From: Guptibacillus spartinae
GTDB lineage: Bacteria > Bacillota > Bacilli > Bacillales > Guptibacillaceae
Assembly: GCF_028610625.1 (NCBI RefSeq)
Contig: NZ_JAQQWU010000005.1
Location: 183,119-247,118, forward strand
DNA length: 64,000 nucleotides
Reading direction: 5' to 3'
Below the pieces are notes generated by a model. That model did not search any database. It was not told the DNA's origin and saw only the letters and a list, made by a program, of their open reading frames with translations. Within the stretch, counting starts at the first letter, position 1; each line of letters starts with the position of its first letter. A program made the translations under genes and the position numbers. Below are positions 8,289-15,946 of this stretch, one piece after another.

Positions 8289-8609
8289 TTACGAACTCGT
8301 TATCTTTTTACCACCAACATAAGTCAGCTGTTTTTTCACAGAGTATACCAACAGACCAACAATGAAACAGACGGATAGCACACAAACTCCTGTCATCAGT
8401 GGCGCGACTTTAAATGCGTACAAAAACATGTCAATTTCATAGATATCTTTCGATGCCACAACCGTACCCGGTGTAAAAATAAGATGGCTTTTCCAATCCG
8501 GCAAAGTAGGTAATTGGCTCGCAGTCCAAGAAGTGGCCCAGTAGGAATACCCAAAAACACTAACTAGACAGAGCAACGAGTAAAGTTTGAAGAAACCCCT
8601 TTTCTTCAC
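8289..8609 (-). CDS. small membrane protein, possibly DUF4306-like
   Basis: This encodes 106 residues. An N-terminal hydrophobic segment (about residues 8-26) is followed by a polar external stretch of about 45 residues and a second membrane helix (about 70-92) with a basic tail. The start is GTG, preceded by GAGGTGAT. The arrangement and phrases such as WTASQLP and IDMFLYAFK resemble the DUF4306 family (B. subtilis YjdJ), but I am not certain. Function is unknown. Confidence 0.6.
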   Translation of the reverse strand: MKKRGFFKLYSLLCLVSVFGYSYWATSWTASQLPTLPDWKSHLIFTPGTVVASKDIYEIDMFLYAFKVAPLMTGVCVLSVCFIVGLLVYSVKKQLTYVGGKKITSS

Positions 8610-8702
8610 ACCATCACCTCTATGATTTTATACCTTACTTATTCGCGAGGTGTGGGGTTCATTCCTGTATTCCCCTTAGATTGGTGACATTCTTTTATCC
8701 AC

Positions 8703-8741
8703 CAAAAAATACCTATCTCCAGATAGGAAAGAGGTATTTCG
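8703..8741 (-). terminator. terminator of the alcohol dehydrogenase-like gene
   Basis: On the minus strand AATACCT and AGGTATT flank an inner TATCT/AGATA stem, followed by a T-run. Confidence 0.65.
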
Positions 8742-8754
8742 ATTGGTGTTGGAC

Positions 8755-9798
8755 TCATTCTTCAGGAAGTAGCACGATCTTCCCTAATTTGCCCGCTTTT
8801 TTAAAGTAAAGCTGCGCCTCTCTCGCTTGTTCTAAAGGAAAGGTGCGATCAATCACTGGTGTGATTTTTCCTTCAGCAATGGCGTCAAGCATAAGCTTAA
8901 ACTCAGCTCTTGTGCCTAATACAGAGCCATAGAGCGTAATGTGTTTTAAATACATTGTTCTAAAGTCAAGCTCTGTTTTTTGTCCTCCAGCAGAGCCAGA
9001 TGTGCAAAACTTGCCGCCTTTCTTTAGGACATGAAGCGAAGTTGAAAACAGCGCATCGCCAACAACGTCTAACACAGAGTCAATTGGTCCTCCGTTTGCT
9101 TTAAGGATTTCTTCAGCAAGCTGATCGGATTTATAAGAAAGGACATGGGTGGCCCCAAGCTCCTTCAACTGATCTTCTAAAGCAAGATCACCTACAATGG
9201 CGATAACCGTAGCGCCAAATACGCGTGATGCAATTTGAACATTTAATGATCCCACTCCGCCGTTCGCCCCTGTTACCATAACGGTTTCGCCAGGCTTTGG
9301 CTGTATTTGTTCCACCATATGCCACGCTGTCATCCCACTTACAGAGAATACGGCGCTCTTTGTGAAATCTGGTAGAGGCATTTCATAGCAAAGTTCCGCT
9401 GGCCACACCACATATTCGGCATACCCGCCATCATACTCAGATCCAATGAAAGACATATCCTCTGAAATATGTTCGGATCCTGCTTCCCCGCTCGATGTAA
9501 ACGGAAAGAGCACGACATTCTTTCCGATCATCTCCTCGCCCACTTCTTCGCCAGCTTTCACAATTGTACCGGTGATATCTGAACCTGGCGTTCTCGGAAA
9601 TTGGACCCCTTCTGGGCGCCAACCTGATTTTGTTCCTGTTCCATATGCCCCTTCGCGCATCCAAATCTCCGTATTATTAATGGCACATGCCTTTACCTTA
9701 ACAAGTACCTCATTCTCTTTCGGAACAGGAATCTCCCTATCCACAACTTCTAATTGATCTACATCACCATAGCCCATTACTTGAACTGCTTTCATCAT
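8755..9798 (-). CDS. zinc-type alcohol dehydrogenase / quinone oxidoreductase family protein
   Basis: This encodes 347 residues of the MDR superfamily. An N-terminal GroES-like domain (EVLVKVKACAINNTE, TPGSDITGTIV) precedes a Rossmann domain with VTGANGGVGSLNVQIA near residue 165. The catalytic-zinc cysteine expected after 'VKA' is present (KACAINN), but the structural four-cysteine lobe is absent. Substrate is unknown. The start is the ATG at 9798, because GGGAGGTG sits 9 bases upstream. Unusually, that ribosome-binding site is part of a copy of the dispersed repeat. A second ATG follows at once. Confidence 0.85.
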   Translation of the reverse strand: MMKAVQVMGYGDVDQLEVVDREIPVPKENEVLVKVKACAINNTEIWMREGAYGTGTKSGWRPEGVQFPRTPGSDITGTIVKAGEEVGEEMIGKNVVLFPFTSSGEAGSEHISEDMSFIGSEYDGGYAEYVVWPAELCYEMPLPDFTKSAVFSVSGMTAWHMVEQIQPKPGETVMVTGANGGVGSLNVQIASRVFGATVIAIVGDLALEDQLKELGATHVLSYKSDQLAEEILKANGGPIDSVLDVVGDALFSTSLHVLKKGGKFCTSGSAGGQKTELDFRTMYLKHITLYGSVLGTRAEFKLMLDAIAEGKITPVIDRTFPLEQAREAQLYFKKAGKLGKIVLLPEE

Positions 9799-9832
9799 GG
9801 TGCCTGTCACCTCCCGTTATTTGTCGCAATTT
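9798..9832 (+). repeat. dispersed GGTGCCTGTCACC element, copy C, overlapping a translation start
   Basis: TGGTGCCTGTCACCTCCCG is followed by TTATTTGTCGCAA. Compared with other copies, one base differs (ACCACCCG to ACCTCCCG), and this creates GGGAGGTG on the minus strand just ahead of the dehydrogenase ATG. Confidence 0.8.
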
Positions 9833-9920
9833 GTCATCATGATGGATATTATATCAGTTTCCTTCTCAAGATAGTAGGTAAAGGATTGAACACGAGAATG
9901 AAGAAAGTTGGTGAGCTTGT

Positions 9921-11309
9921 ATGAGAAATGAACACATTGTCCAGCAATCCGTTCAGCGCACTCAGGAGAAGAAAGTAAAGAAGGGAGAAGATCATAAGCT
10001 TCATTGGTGGCAGTTAACACTGATTGGAATCGGATCGATTATCGGGGCCGGATTCTTCCTCGGGACGGGATTATCCATCGAGCGTGCTGGTCCGTCTGTT
10101 CTTTTCCTTTATCTTATAGCTGGTGTGATCGCCTTTCTCGTATTCAGTGCACTTGCAGAGATGTCGGTTCACGACCAAGAAACTGGTTCATTTAGAAAGT
10201 ATGCGCAAATGGCATTTGGTCATTCAATGGGATTTATGAGTGGATGGATGTACTGGGTTTCTGGCCTCCTCATCATGGCAAGTGAAATTACGGCGCTTGG
10301 TCTCTTCACCCAATACTGGTTCCCACAAGTACCACTCTGGATTTTCATGATCCTTTATTCAGCACTTGGGCTCGGCATTAACCTCCTAGGTGTAAATAAC
10401 TTCAGTACGCTAGAATCATTGTTTGCTGTTGTCAAATTAGCCACACTCATTGGATTTATTGGATTTGGATTACTCTTCTTATTCGGAATCGCTACTCCCG
10501 CTTCCGCCGGACAAACCGAATCAAGTTTCATTCCATTCTTTCCAAACGGGCTGATGGGCACATGGTCCGCCATGATTTTTGTTCTTTTTTCATTTGGCGG
10601 CATAGCCGTCGTCGGGTTGATGTCCAATGAACTGAAACATAAAGATGAAACACCTAAAGCAGGGCTTGCTACCGTTATCGCGCTGACCACACTTTACCTT
10701 TTATCCATTTTCTTTATCCTCTATATGGTTTCGTGGTCGATCATTAGCGAAGACGAAAGCCCATTTGTAACGGCGCTTTCTCAATTTCAACTCCCGTTAC
10801 TCGGATCGATTTTTACAATCATCTTAATTACTGCCGCTTTTTCTACCATGGTTGGCGCTCTTTTTTCAATTACAAAAGTACTGGTTTCCCTAAGCCATGC
10901 AGGTGATGCCCCTAAAGTCCTAGATCACCACACGAAAAAAGGAGTCGCTATCCGTGCATTAGGCGTGAATGCGATCGCCCTCAGTCTCATGATCATTGTT
11001 TCCTATGTCTTACCCGATAAAGTATATGAATATTTAACAACTGCTGCAGGGATTATGTTAATTCTAAACTGGGTCGTTATCCTAGCTTCTCAAATCAAAA
11101 ATCGCAAACAGTATATCGAGACGCCTTCAAAAAAACGTTATTTCAAAATGATTGGCGCTCCCTTCACCTCTTATCTAGGGATCGTTCTTATCTTCCTGGC
11201 CATTAGCGGCGCTGCTTTTCAAGAAGATGAACGCATCGGATTATTCATTAGTTTCGGAGTGATGGCCATCATTTTTGCTTCTTATCTTTTTGTTAGAAAA
11301 ACGCACTGA
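9921..11309 (+). CDS. amino-acid permease (APC superfamily)
   Basis: This encodes 462 residues with 12 predicted membrane helices. The family signature is at the start of helix 1 (LIGIGSIIGAGFFLGTG, near residue 35), followed by FSALAEMSVHDQETGSFRKY near 75. It belongs to the amino acid/polyamine/organocation group, close in style to B. subtilis YbxG/YtnA-type amino-acid permeases. The precise substrate cannot be read from the sequence. The ATG follows a modest GGTGAG. It is divergent from the dehydrogenase gene. Confidence 0.88.
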   Translation: MRNEHIVQQSVQRTQEKKVKKGEDHKLHWWQLTLIGIGSIIGAGFFLGTGLSIERAGPSVLFLYLIAGVIAFLVFSALAEMSVHDQETGSFRKYAQMAFGHSMGFMSGWMYWVSGLLIMASEITALGLFTQYWFPQVPLWIFMILYSALGLGINLLGVNNFSTLESLFAVVKLATLIGFIGFGLLFLFGIATPASAGQTESSFIPFFPNGLMGTWSAMIFVLFSFGGIAVVGLMSNELKHKDETPKAGLATVIALTTLYLLSIFFILYMVSWSIISEDESPFVTALSQFQLPLLGSIFTIILITAAFSTMVGALFSITKVLVSLSHAGDAPKVLDHHTKKGVAIRALGVNAIALSLMIIVSYVLPDKVYEYLTTAAGIMLILNWVVILASQIKNRKQYIETPSKKRYFKMIGAPFTSYLGIVLIFLAISGAAFQEDERIGLFISFGVMAIIFASYLFVRKTH

Positions 11310-11434
11310 ATTAACGAAATGGCCCTAAGACGATTTGCCTCCCTCCCTTCTTTTTGTAGAAAAACATGACTTTTGCCTTCGTTTGAATAAAACGCTTACC
11401 GGGAACCGATAATTGTAACTGAAAGGAGTGGATA

Positions 11435-11953
11435 TTGTTGGAAAAGAAATTCCCTATTCTTCTTGCGTCCTGCCTTCTATCAGGATCTCTTATAGCGGGT
11501 TGCGGATCAAACGGTGCTGAGGATAACAATAGTACACAAACCTCAAATAATTCGAGCATGGAAGAGAACAGCGCTTCAGAAAGTGAAAGTACAAATAATG
11601 AAGGAATGAATGACTCCAGCTCAGAGAGTGGGTCAGAAGAAACAATTGATCTAGATGTAGGGGTTGATACTGCGTTAACGAATCTTGACGAGCTTAAGGC
11701 AACACTTGAGAACAGTAGTGACGACATCACTGCCATTAATGAACAGACAAAGTCCCTAGAGGAAAACTGGGACAAGATGGAAGCACAAGTAGAACAAGAA
11801 TTTCCTGAGGAATACAAAGACATTGAAGAAAGCCTTTATCCGCTCATTGATGAAGGCAAGAAGGATGAGCCTGATACAGGTAAAATGAACGAATTAATCG
11901 ATGAAACGGTCATGAAGATGACAGAGTTTAAAGAAAAGCTGCCTGCTTCGTAA
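11435..11953 (+). CDS. acidic lipoprotein, unknown function
   Basis: This encodes 172 residues. A signal peptide ends in the lipobox LIAGC (Cys about residue 23), so the mature protein is lipid-anchored outside the membrane. A Ser/Glu/Asn-rich linker (residues 25-65) leads to a helical, charged domain with LDELKATLENSSDDI and a coiled-coil-like pattern. The start is TTG with AAAGGAG upstream. I do not recognise a named family. Confidence 0.75.
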   Translation: MLEKKFPILLASCLLSGSLIAGCGSNGAEDNNSTQTSNNSSMEENSASESESTNNEGMNDSSSESGSEETIDLDVGVDTALTNLDELKATLENSSDDITAINEQTKSLEENWDKMEAQVEQEFPEEYKDIEESLYPLIDEGKKDEPDTGKMNELIDETVMKMTEFKEKLPAS

Positions 11954-11964
11954 GACTCATAAAG

Positions 11965-11997
11965 AAAGCCCTCTCCCGGTTGGAGAGGGCTTTTCGT
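11965..11997. terminator. bidirectional terminator, lipoprotein / gdh
   Basis: AAAGCCCTCTCC pairs with GGAGAGGGCTTT around a 5-base loop, between the convergent lipoprotein and glutamate dehydrogenase genes. Confidence 0.85.
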
Positions 11998-13377
11998 TTA
12001 ATAAAGCTTTCCGTGACGATAAAGAATATTTGAAAGTTTCATCACCGTATGAATGTAGCAGTTTTGTCTAAGCGCAAAGGGATCACTGAAAAATTGGGGA
12101 TAGATCTCATCCATCGTTTCCTTCATTTTTTTAAATAAAAGGGAAAAGACTTCTTCTTCACTATAAAACTGAGTTTCCCTTCCTTGAAGCCATTCGAAGT
12201 AAGAAACGATGACACCACCTGCGTTTGCGAGAATATCTGGAATAACGAGTACCCCATCTTCACTTAGCTTCCTGTCTGCTCCAAGCGTAATCGGGCCGTT
12301 CGCCCCTTCCACAATCATTCGCGCTTTCACTTGGTCGACATTGTCTTCATGAATTTGATCTTCCAGCGCTGCCAAAATAAGCACGTCTGTATCTAAATAA
12401 AGGACATCTGCCCGGTCTTGAATATCTGCCTTTATGTCATGCTCACTCAAGGCTTCTTCCGTAGTCGGCAAGTCTCCTTCATGATTAGACGTAAATTCAA
12501 TCAGCGCCTTTATATCAAGACCATCTTCATTGTAGAGCGTAACGTTGCGATCGCTTACCGCCACTACTTTTGTATCCAGGTAGTTGCAGCTATACGATTC
12601 AAGCGCAGCAACGGAGCCAACATTCCCAAATCCTTGAATTCCGATCGTTAACTGGCGCTTCGAATGCTCAAGTGCCGTTTTCGCAAAGCGATTATCATTT
12701 TTCTTAAACCACTCTTCATTCTCTTTTACGAAATTATGAAGCATGTAGCGGAGCGTATAGTAGACGCCTTTTCCTGTTGCTTCTCTGCGACCTAGTGAGC
12801 CACCGTTTACCTGACTTTTGCCAGTAAAGCTTCCGCGGTAAGGCCGTCCTTGATGAATGCTTTTATATTCGCCCATCATCCAGTCCATCTCTCGTTCCCC
12901 AGTTCCAACATCTGGTGCTGGAATATCCTTATCCGGGCCAAGAATGTCACAAAAATTTTGCACGTACGTTTTTGAAATCGTATGTAGTTCTTTTTCCGAA
13001 AACTCGCGTGGATTAATGACGACACCGCCTTTTCCTCCACCAAATGGCACGTCATGAAGCGCATTCTTAAGCGTCATTAGCGTCGCTAGATTGATCACTT
13101 CATCTTCTTCAACTGATTCATGAAAGCGAATCCCCCCTTTGTAAGGACCTACCGCGTTATTATGTTGAACGCGAAAAGCAGGAATTCGTAATATCTTCCC
13201 GTTTTCTAGCGGAACGCGAAGAAAGGATTTTTGAATTTGGTTCGGGGTTGAGAGAATCGATTCAAGAGACTTAAACGCATTCTCACGATCTTCATCCTTG
13301 AAATTTGGTAAAAACGATTCATCTTCGAGTAGAGCATTTAATGATTCTTGAACAACTTCTCCATATTTACTAGCCAA
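11998..13377 (-). CDS. NAD(P)-dependent glutamate dehydrogenase family protein
   Basis: The catalytic motif PFGGGKGGV near residue 115 and the Rossmann signature IQGFGNVGSVAA near 255 define a Glu/Leu/Phe/Val dehydrogenase. It would interconvert glutamate and 2-oxoglutarate plus ammonia. At about 459 residues it is longer than B. subtilis RocG or GudB (about 425). Much of the excess lies just before the nucleotide-binding domain (FVKENEEWFKKNDNRFAK region). An ATG at 13383 touches GGAGGG with no spacer, while TTG 13377 is 6 bases after it, so I prefer the TTG start. An inverted repeat lies in the leader. Confidence 0.88.
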   Translation of the reverse strand: MASKYGEVVQESLNALLEDESFLPNFKDEDRENAFKSLESILSTPNQIQKSFLRVPLENGKILRIPAFRVQHNNAVGPYKGGIRFHESVEEDEVINLATLMTLKNALHDVPFGGGKGGVVINPREFSEKELHTISKTYVQNFCDILGPDKDIPAPDVGTGEREMDWMMGEYKSIHQGRPYRGSFTGKSQVNGGSLGRREATGKGVYYTLRYMLHNFVKENEEWFKKNDNRFAKTALEHSKRQLTIGIQGFGNVGSVAALESYSCNYLDTKVVAVSDRNVTLYNEDGLDIKALIEFTSNHEGDLPTTEEALSEHDIKADIQDRADVLYLDTDVLILAALEDQIHEDNVDQVKARMIVEGANGPITLGADRKLSEDGVLVIPDILANAGGVIVSYFEWLQGRETQFYSEEEVFSLLFKKMKETMDEIYPQFFSDPFALRQNCYIHTVMKLSNILYRHGKLY

Positions 13378-13417
13378 TTTCATCCCTCCATATTTTTGCT
13401 ATTCTATTAATAACGTA

Positions 13418-13442
13418 CCCGTTTGAATCTAGTTCAAACGGG
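13418..13442 (-). promoter_or_regulatory. 10-bp inverted repeat in the gdh leader
   Basis: CCCGTTTGAA and TTCAAACGGG are perfect inverted arms around a 5-base loop, about 40-65 bases upstream of the dehydrogenase start. There is no T-run, so an operator or leader hairpin is more likely than a terminator. Confidence 0.55.
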
Positions 13443-13484
13443 CTAGATGAAAAGGCTTACTCTTTCTTTTTATAAGAAAGGAAT

Positions 13485-13521
13485 CAAAAAAGCCGTCACA
13501 CGTACATCTTGTGACGGCTAG
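13485..13521 (-). terminator. terminator of the Gfo/Idh/MocA gene
   Basis: On the minus strand AGCCGTCACA pairs with TGTGACGGCT, followed by TTTTTT. Confidence 0.85.
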
Positions 13522-13527
13522 AATTTT

Positions 13528-14511
13528 TTATCGATGATCAGCTGGAAAAGTAACACCAATTTGCTTTCGCGCTTCATCCATTACTTTAATAGATCGAAGA
13601 GAATGTTCATGCGAGTTAATCGTTGACTGACTCTTTCCCTCCTGAATAAGTTCAATAAATTCTTTCGCTTCATACATCATCGTATGAGACTGCGACTGTG
13701 TTAAGTCTTCGATCGATCCATCACGATAGTGGATTTTCACTTCCATCGGAGATCCGATTTTGTCGATAATAATACTCCCGTTTTCTCCTTGAATTTCTGA
13801 CGGCAGGTGTGAATCTGTGATCTTTGAATACATGATTACCGCTTCTTTGTCTTCATACTTCAGCAAAATACTCCCTTCCCCATCAACGCCAGACGCAAGC
13901 ATGACACCTTCCGCTTTAACCGACTGCGGCATCCCAAGCATGGAAACGACAGGATAGACACCGTATACACCAATGTCCATTAGTGATCCATTTGAGAACT
14001 CCGGGTTAAATGCATTTAAGACTGTGCCTTCTTTGTAAGCATCATAGCGCGAAGAATACTGACCATAATTCGCGACAAAACGTCGGATTTGACCAATTTT
14101 ATGAAGGTTCTCTCGTACCATTTGCATGTTTGGCATGACAGTCGATTTCATCGCTTCCATTAAGAGAACACCGTTACGTGAAGCAGCCTCAACCATTTGT
14201 GCCACCTCTCGTTGATTAGACGCCATCGGTTTCTCACAAAGGACGTGTTTCCCTGCGTTCATAAAAATGATCGACTGCTCCGCGTGAAGCGAATTGGGGC
14301 TAGCGATGTAGACCGCATCAATTAGCTTGCTGTTTGCCATTTCTTCCAGACTCGTAAACGTCACCTCTGCACCATGCTTCTCAGCAAATGCCTGTGCTTT
14401 CTCCTCCGTTCGAGAATAAACCGCTGTAAGCTTAAAATCTCTAAGGTCATTCGCCCCCTCAAGAAAATTATCTGTAATCTTATTTGTTCCAACTACTCCA
14501 AAACGAATCAT
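13528..14511 (-). CDS. Gfo/Idh/MocA-family NAD(P)-dependent oxidoreductase
   Basis: This encodes 327 residues. The N-terminal Rossmann fold (RFGVVGTNKITDNFL) and the family hallmark GKHVLCEKPMASN near residue 90, with the catalytic Lys of EKP, are clear. A C-terminal substrate domain follows (NGSLMDIGVYGVYPV near 175). Such enzymes oxidise sugars, inositols or related polyols; the substrate is not evident. It is a single gene with its own terminator, and two copies of the dispersed repeat lie just upstream. Confidence 0.88.
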   Translation of the reverse strand: MIRFGVVGTNKITDNFLEGANDLRDFKLTAVYSRTEEKAQAFAEKHGAEVTFTSLEEMANSKLIDAVYIASPNSLHAEQSIIFMNAGKHVLCEKPMASNQREVAQMVEAASRNGVLLMEAMKSTVMPNMQMVRENLHKIGQIRRFVANYGQYSSRYDAYKEGTVLNAFNPEFSNGSLMDIGVYGVYPVVSMLGMPQSVKAEGVMLASGVDGEGSILLKYEDKEAVIMYSKITDSHLPSEIQGENGSIIIDKIGSPMEVKIHYRDGSIEDLTQSQSHTMMYEAKEFIELIQEGKSQSTINSHEHSLRSIKVMDEARKQIGVTFPADHR

Positions 14512-14540
14512 GTTCTATTCCTCCAATTCATTCAACACAT

Positions 14541-14562
14541 TCGACAAGTGACAGGCACCGTG
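14541..14562 (-). repeat. dispersed repeat, partial copy D
   Basis: TCGACAAGTGACAGGCACC is the reverse orientation of GGTGCCTGTCAC with the associated TCG-containing flank. The ACCCG extension is missing. Confidence 0.6.
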
Positions 14563-14612
14563 CTTAAGCGTGCTCCGTCCTTGCTCCGTGCTACCAAGTA
14601 TATCTCAAGCGA

Positions 14613-14629
14613 GTGACAGGCACCACCCG
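14613..14629 (-). repeat. dispersed repeat, copy E
   Basis: GTGACAGGCACCACCCG differs from a simple reverse copy because ACCCG follows on the plus strand. The core is near-palindromic, so orientation is ambiguous. TGTCGAA follows at 14645. Confidence 0.65.
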
Positions 14630-14651
14630 AACGATGTCAGCTTATGTCGAA

Positions 14652-15548
14652 TTAGATGAATCGAACGCCTAGCTGCTGCTCTAGCCATTTTGGTACAGCG
14701 AATCTGGCTGTCATTAAAGGATCAACAACCTGACAGATTTCCACCTGCCCAACGGCACTCATAAGCATGGTAGCTTCACTAACAGGCATACCAGTTTTCT
14801 CGATTACCCGATCGACCATAAGCTCTGTTGCTAGTTTTGCTGCTTCATCAAGCGTGGCCGCTGAAGCAATTTGAGTAACAACTTCAGCGTTTTCCAGCAT
14901 CGGCTGAACAAGCTATTCTCCCTTTATCACTTCAAGCTTAACGGTTGCTTTGCCAGGTACTTCGATACCTGAAACGCTGACTTCCCCGTCTCCCATCGCT
15001 GCATGAAAATCACCTAATCCGAACAGGGCGCCTTCCGCGAAGACTGGAAAATAGAGCACCGCTCCCTCTGTAATCATCTTGTTATCCATATTTCCGCCAT
15101 GCGCACCAGGCGTACCACACGAAACACCATCGCCTTCTGGGGCGACGCCAATTACGCCTATCATCGGATTTAACGGGATCCGAATATCATTAAAACGTGC
15201 AACCCTATTCTCAATTTGAATAATTTTTGACTCCATTTCCTCTAGACGATGCCCCATAACGCCAAGATCCGGTCCAACCACCATAACACCTTGATCTCCG
15301 ATTTCAAGCTTTTCAATCGAAACCTTCAGCACATCACCCGGTTCTGCATCCTTCACGTAAATGGGACCGGTTGCCGGATTAACTCGATTCCAATCAATCC
15401 CCGCAATTTCGTCTTCCTTCGTCTGTAGCTGATTTTCAAAGCAATCATACGTGACGATTTCGATGCTAGTCCCCGAAGGAACAATTTTTACAGGTCGATG
15501 AGCTTTGTTAAATTCATAAATGACCGAATCGTTCATGAGTAAGTCCAT
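14652..15548 (-). pseudogene. acetamidase/formamidase gene interrupted by an in-frame TAG
   Basis: Residues 1-211 match the acetamidase/formamidase family: GPIYVKDAEPGDVLKV near 60, NPMIGVIGVAP near 125, and PGAHGGNMDNK near 142, with metal-binding His and Asp. The frame then meets TAG at 14913-14915 after VIKGE. It continues without shift into LVQPMLENAEVVTQIAS and an 82-residue tail containing EICQVVDPLMTARF, which is the family C terminus. Combined length (about 299 codons) equals a complete enzyme. A single nonsense change is the simplest reading. Sequencing error or readthrough are alternatives. The start has GGGAGAG 7 bases upstream. Confidence 0.85.
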
Positions 15549-15946
15549 GTCAAATCTCTCCCTTTTTAATATACTGATAATTTTAACAGTTTATCAGAAG
15601 GATTGTCTTCTCCAGACGCCAATCATTCTTTCTATGAAAAAAGTCGTATGAAAATAGCCGTCAAAAGGAGATTCCAAAAGCGATACTTATCCCCTCTCCT
15701 CGCTCCTTTTACCTATTTTTCGCAATACCACTTGCAGAATGAAGGCGTTATCATTACGCTCAGTAATAGATTCAATCCACGACCTCATTTTCAAAAAGAA
15801 ACTTCTTTCGTGAATAACTACAAATTTTCGACTGTGACAATCGACCTTTTTATCTTAAAAGTATCCTTACAATCTATTAACATTCACTTCAAGTCTATCC
15901 GTTAGACTTTGATTTGTGAGAAAAAACGCATAAGGGGGAACTTCAT
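15549..15946. other. intergenic region upstream of alkaline phosphatase
   Basis: I see no credible gene; a 100-codon frame here lacks coding character and a ribosome-binding site. The right half carries PhoP-like repeats and the alkaline phosphatase promoter. Confidence 0.5.
15855..15908 (+). promoter_or_regulatory. putative PhoP boxes and -10 of the alkaline phosphatase gene
   Basis: TTAAAA (15855), TTACAA (15867), TTAACA (15877) and TTCAAG (15888) recur every 10-12 bases and resemble the TT(A/C/T)ACA direct repeats bound by PhoP~P in Bacillus. TAGACT at 15903-15908 is suitably placed as the -10. Expression under phosphate starvation is inferred. Confidence 0.6.

Noticed and set aside
15603..15905. 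100-codon frame upstream of alkaline phosphatase
   Set aside because: No ribosome-binding site, no recognisable pattern, and it overlaps the PhoP boxes and promoter.
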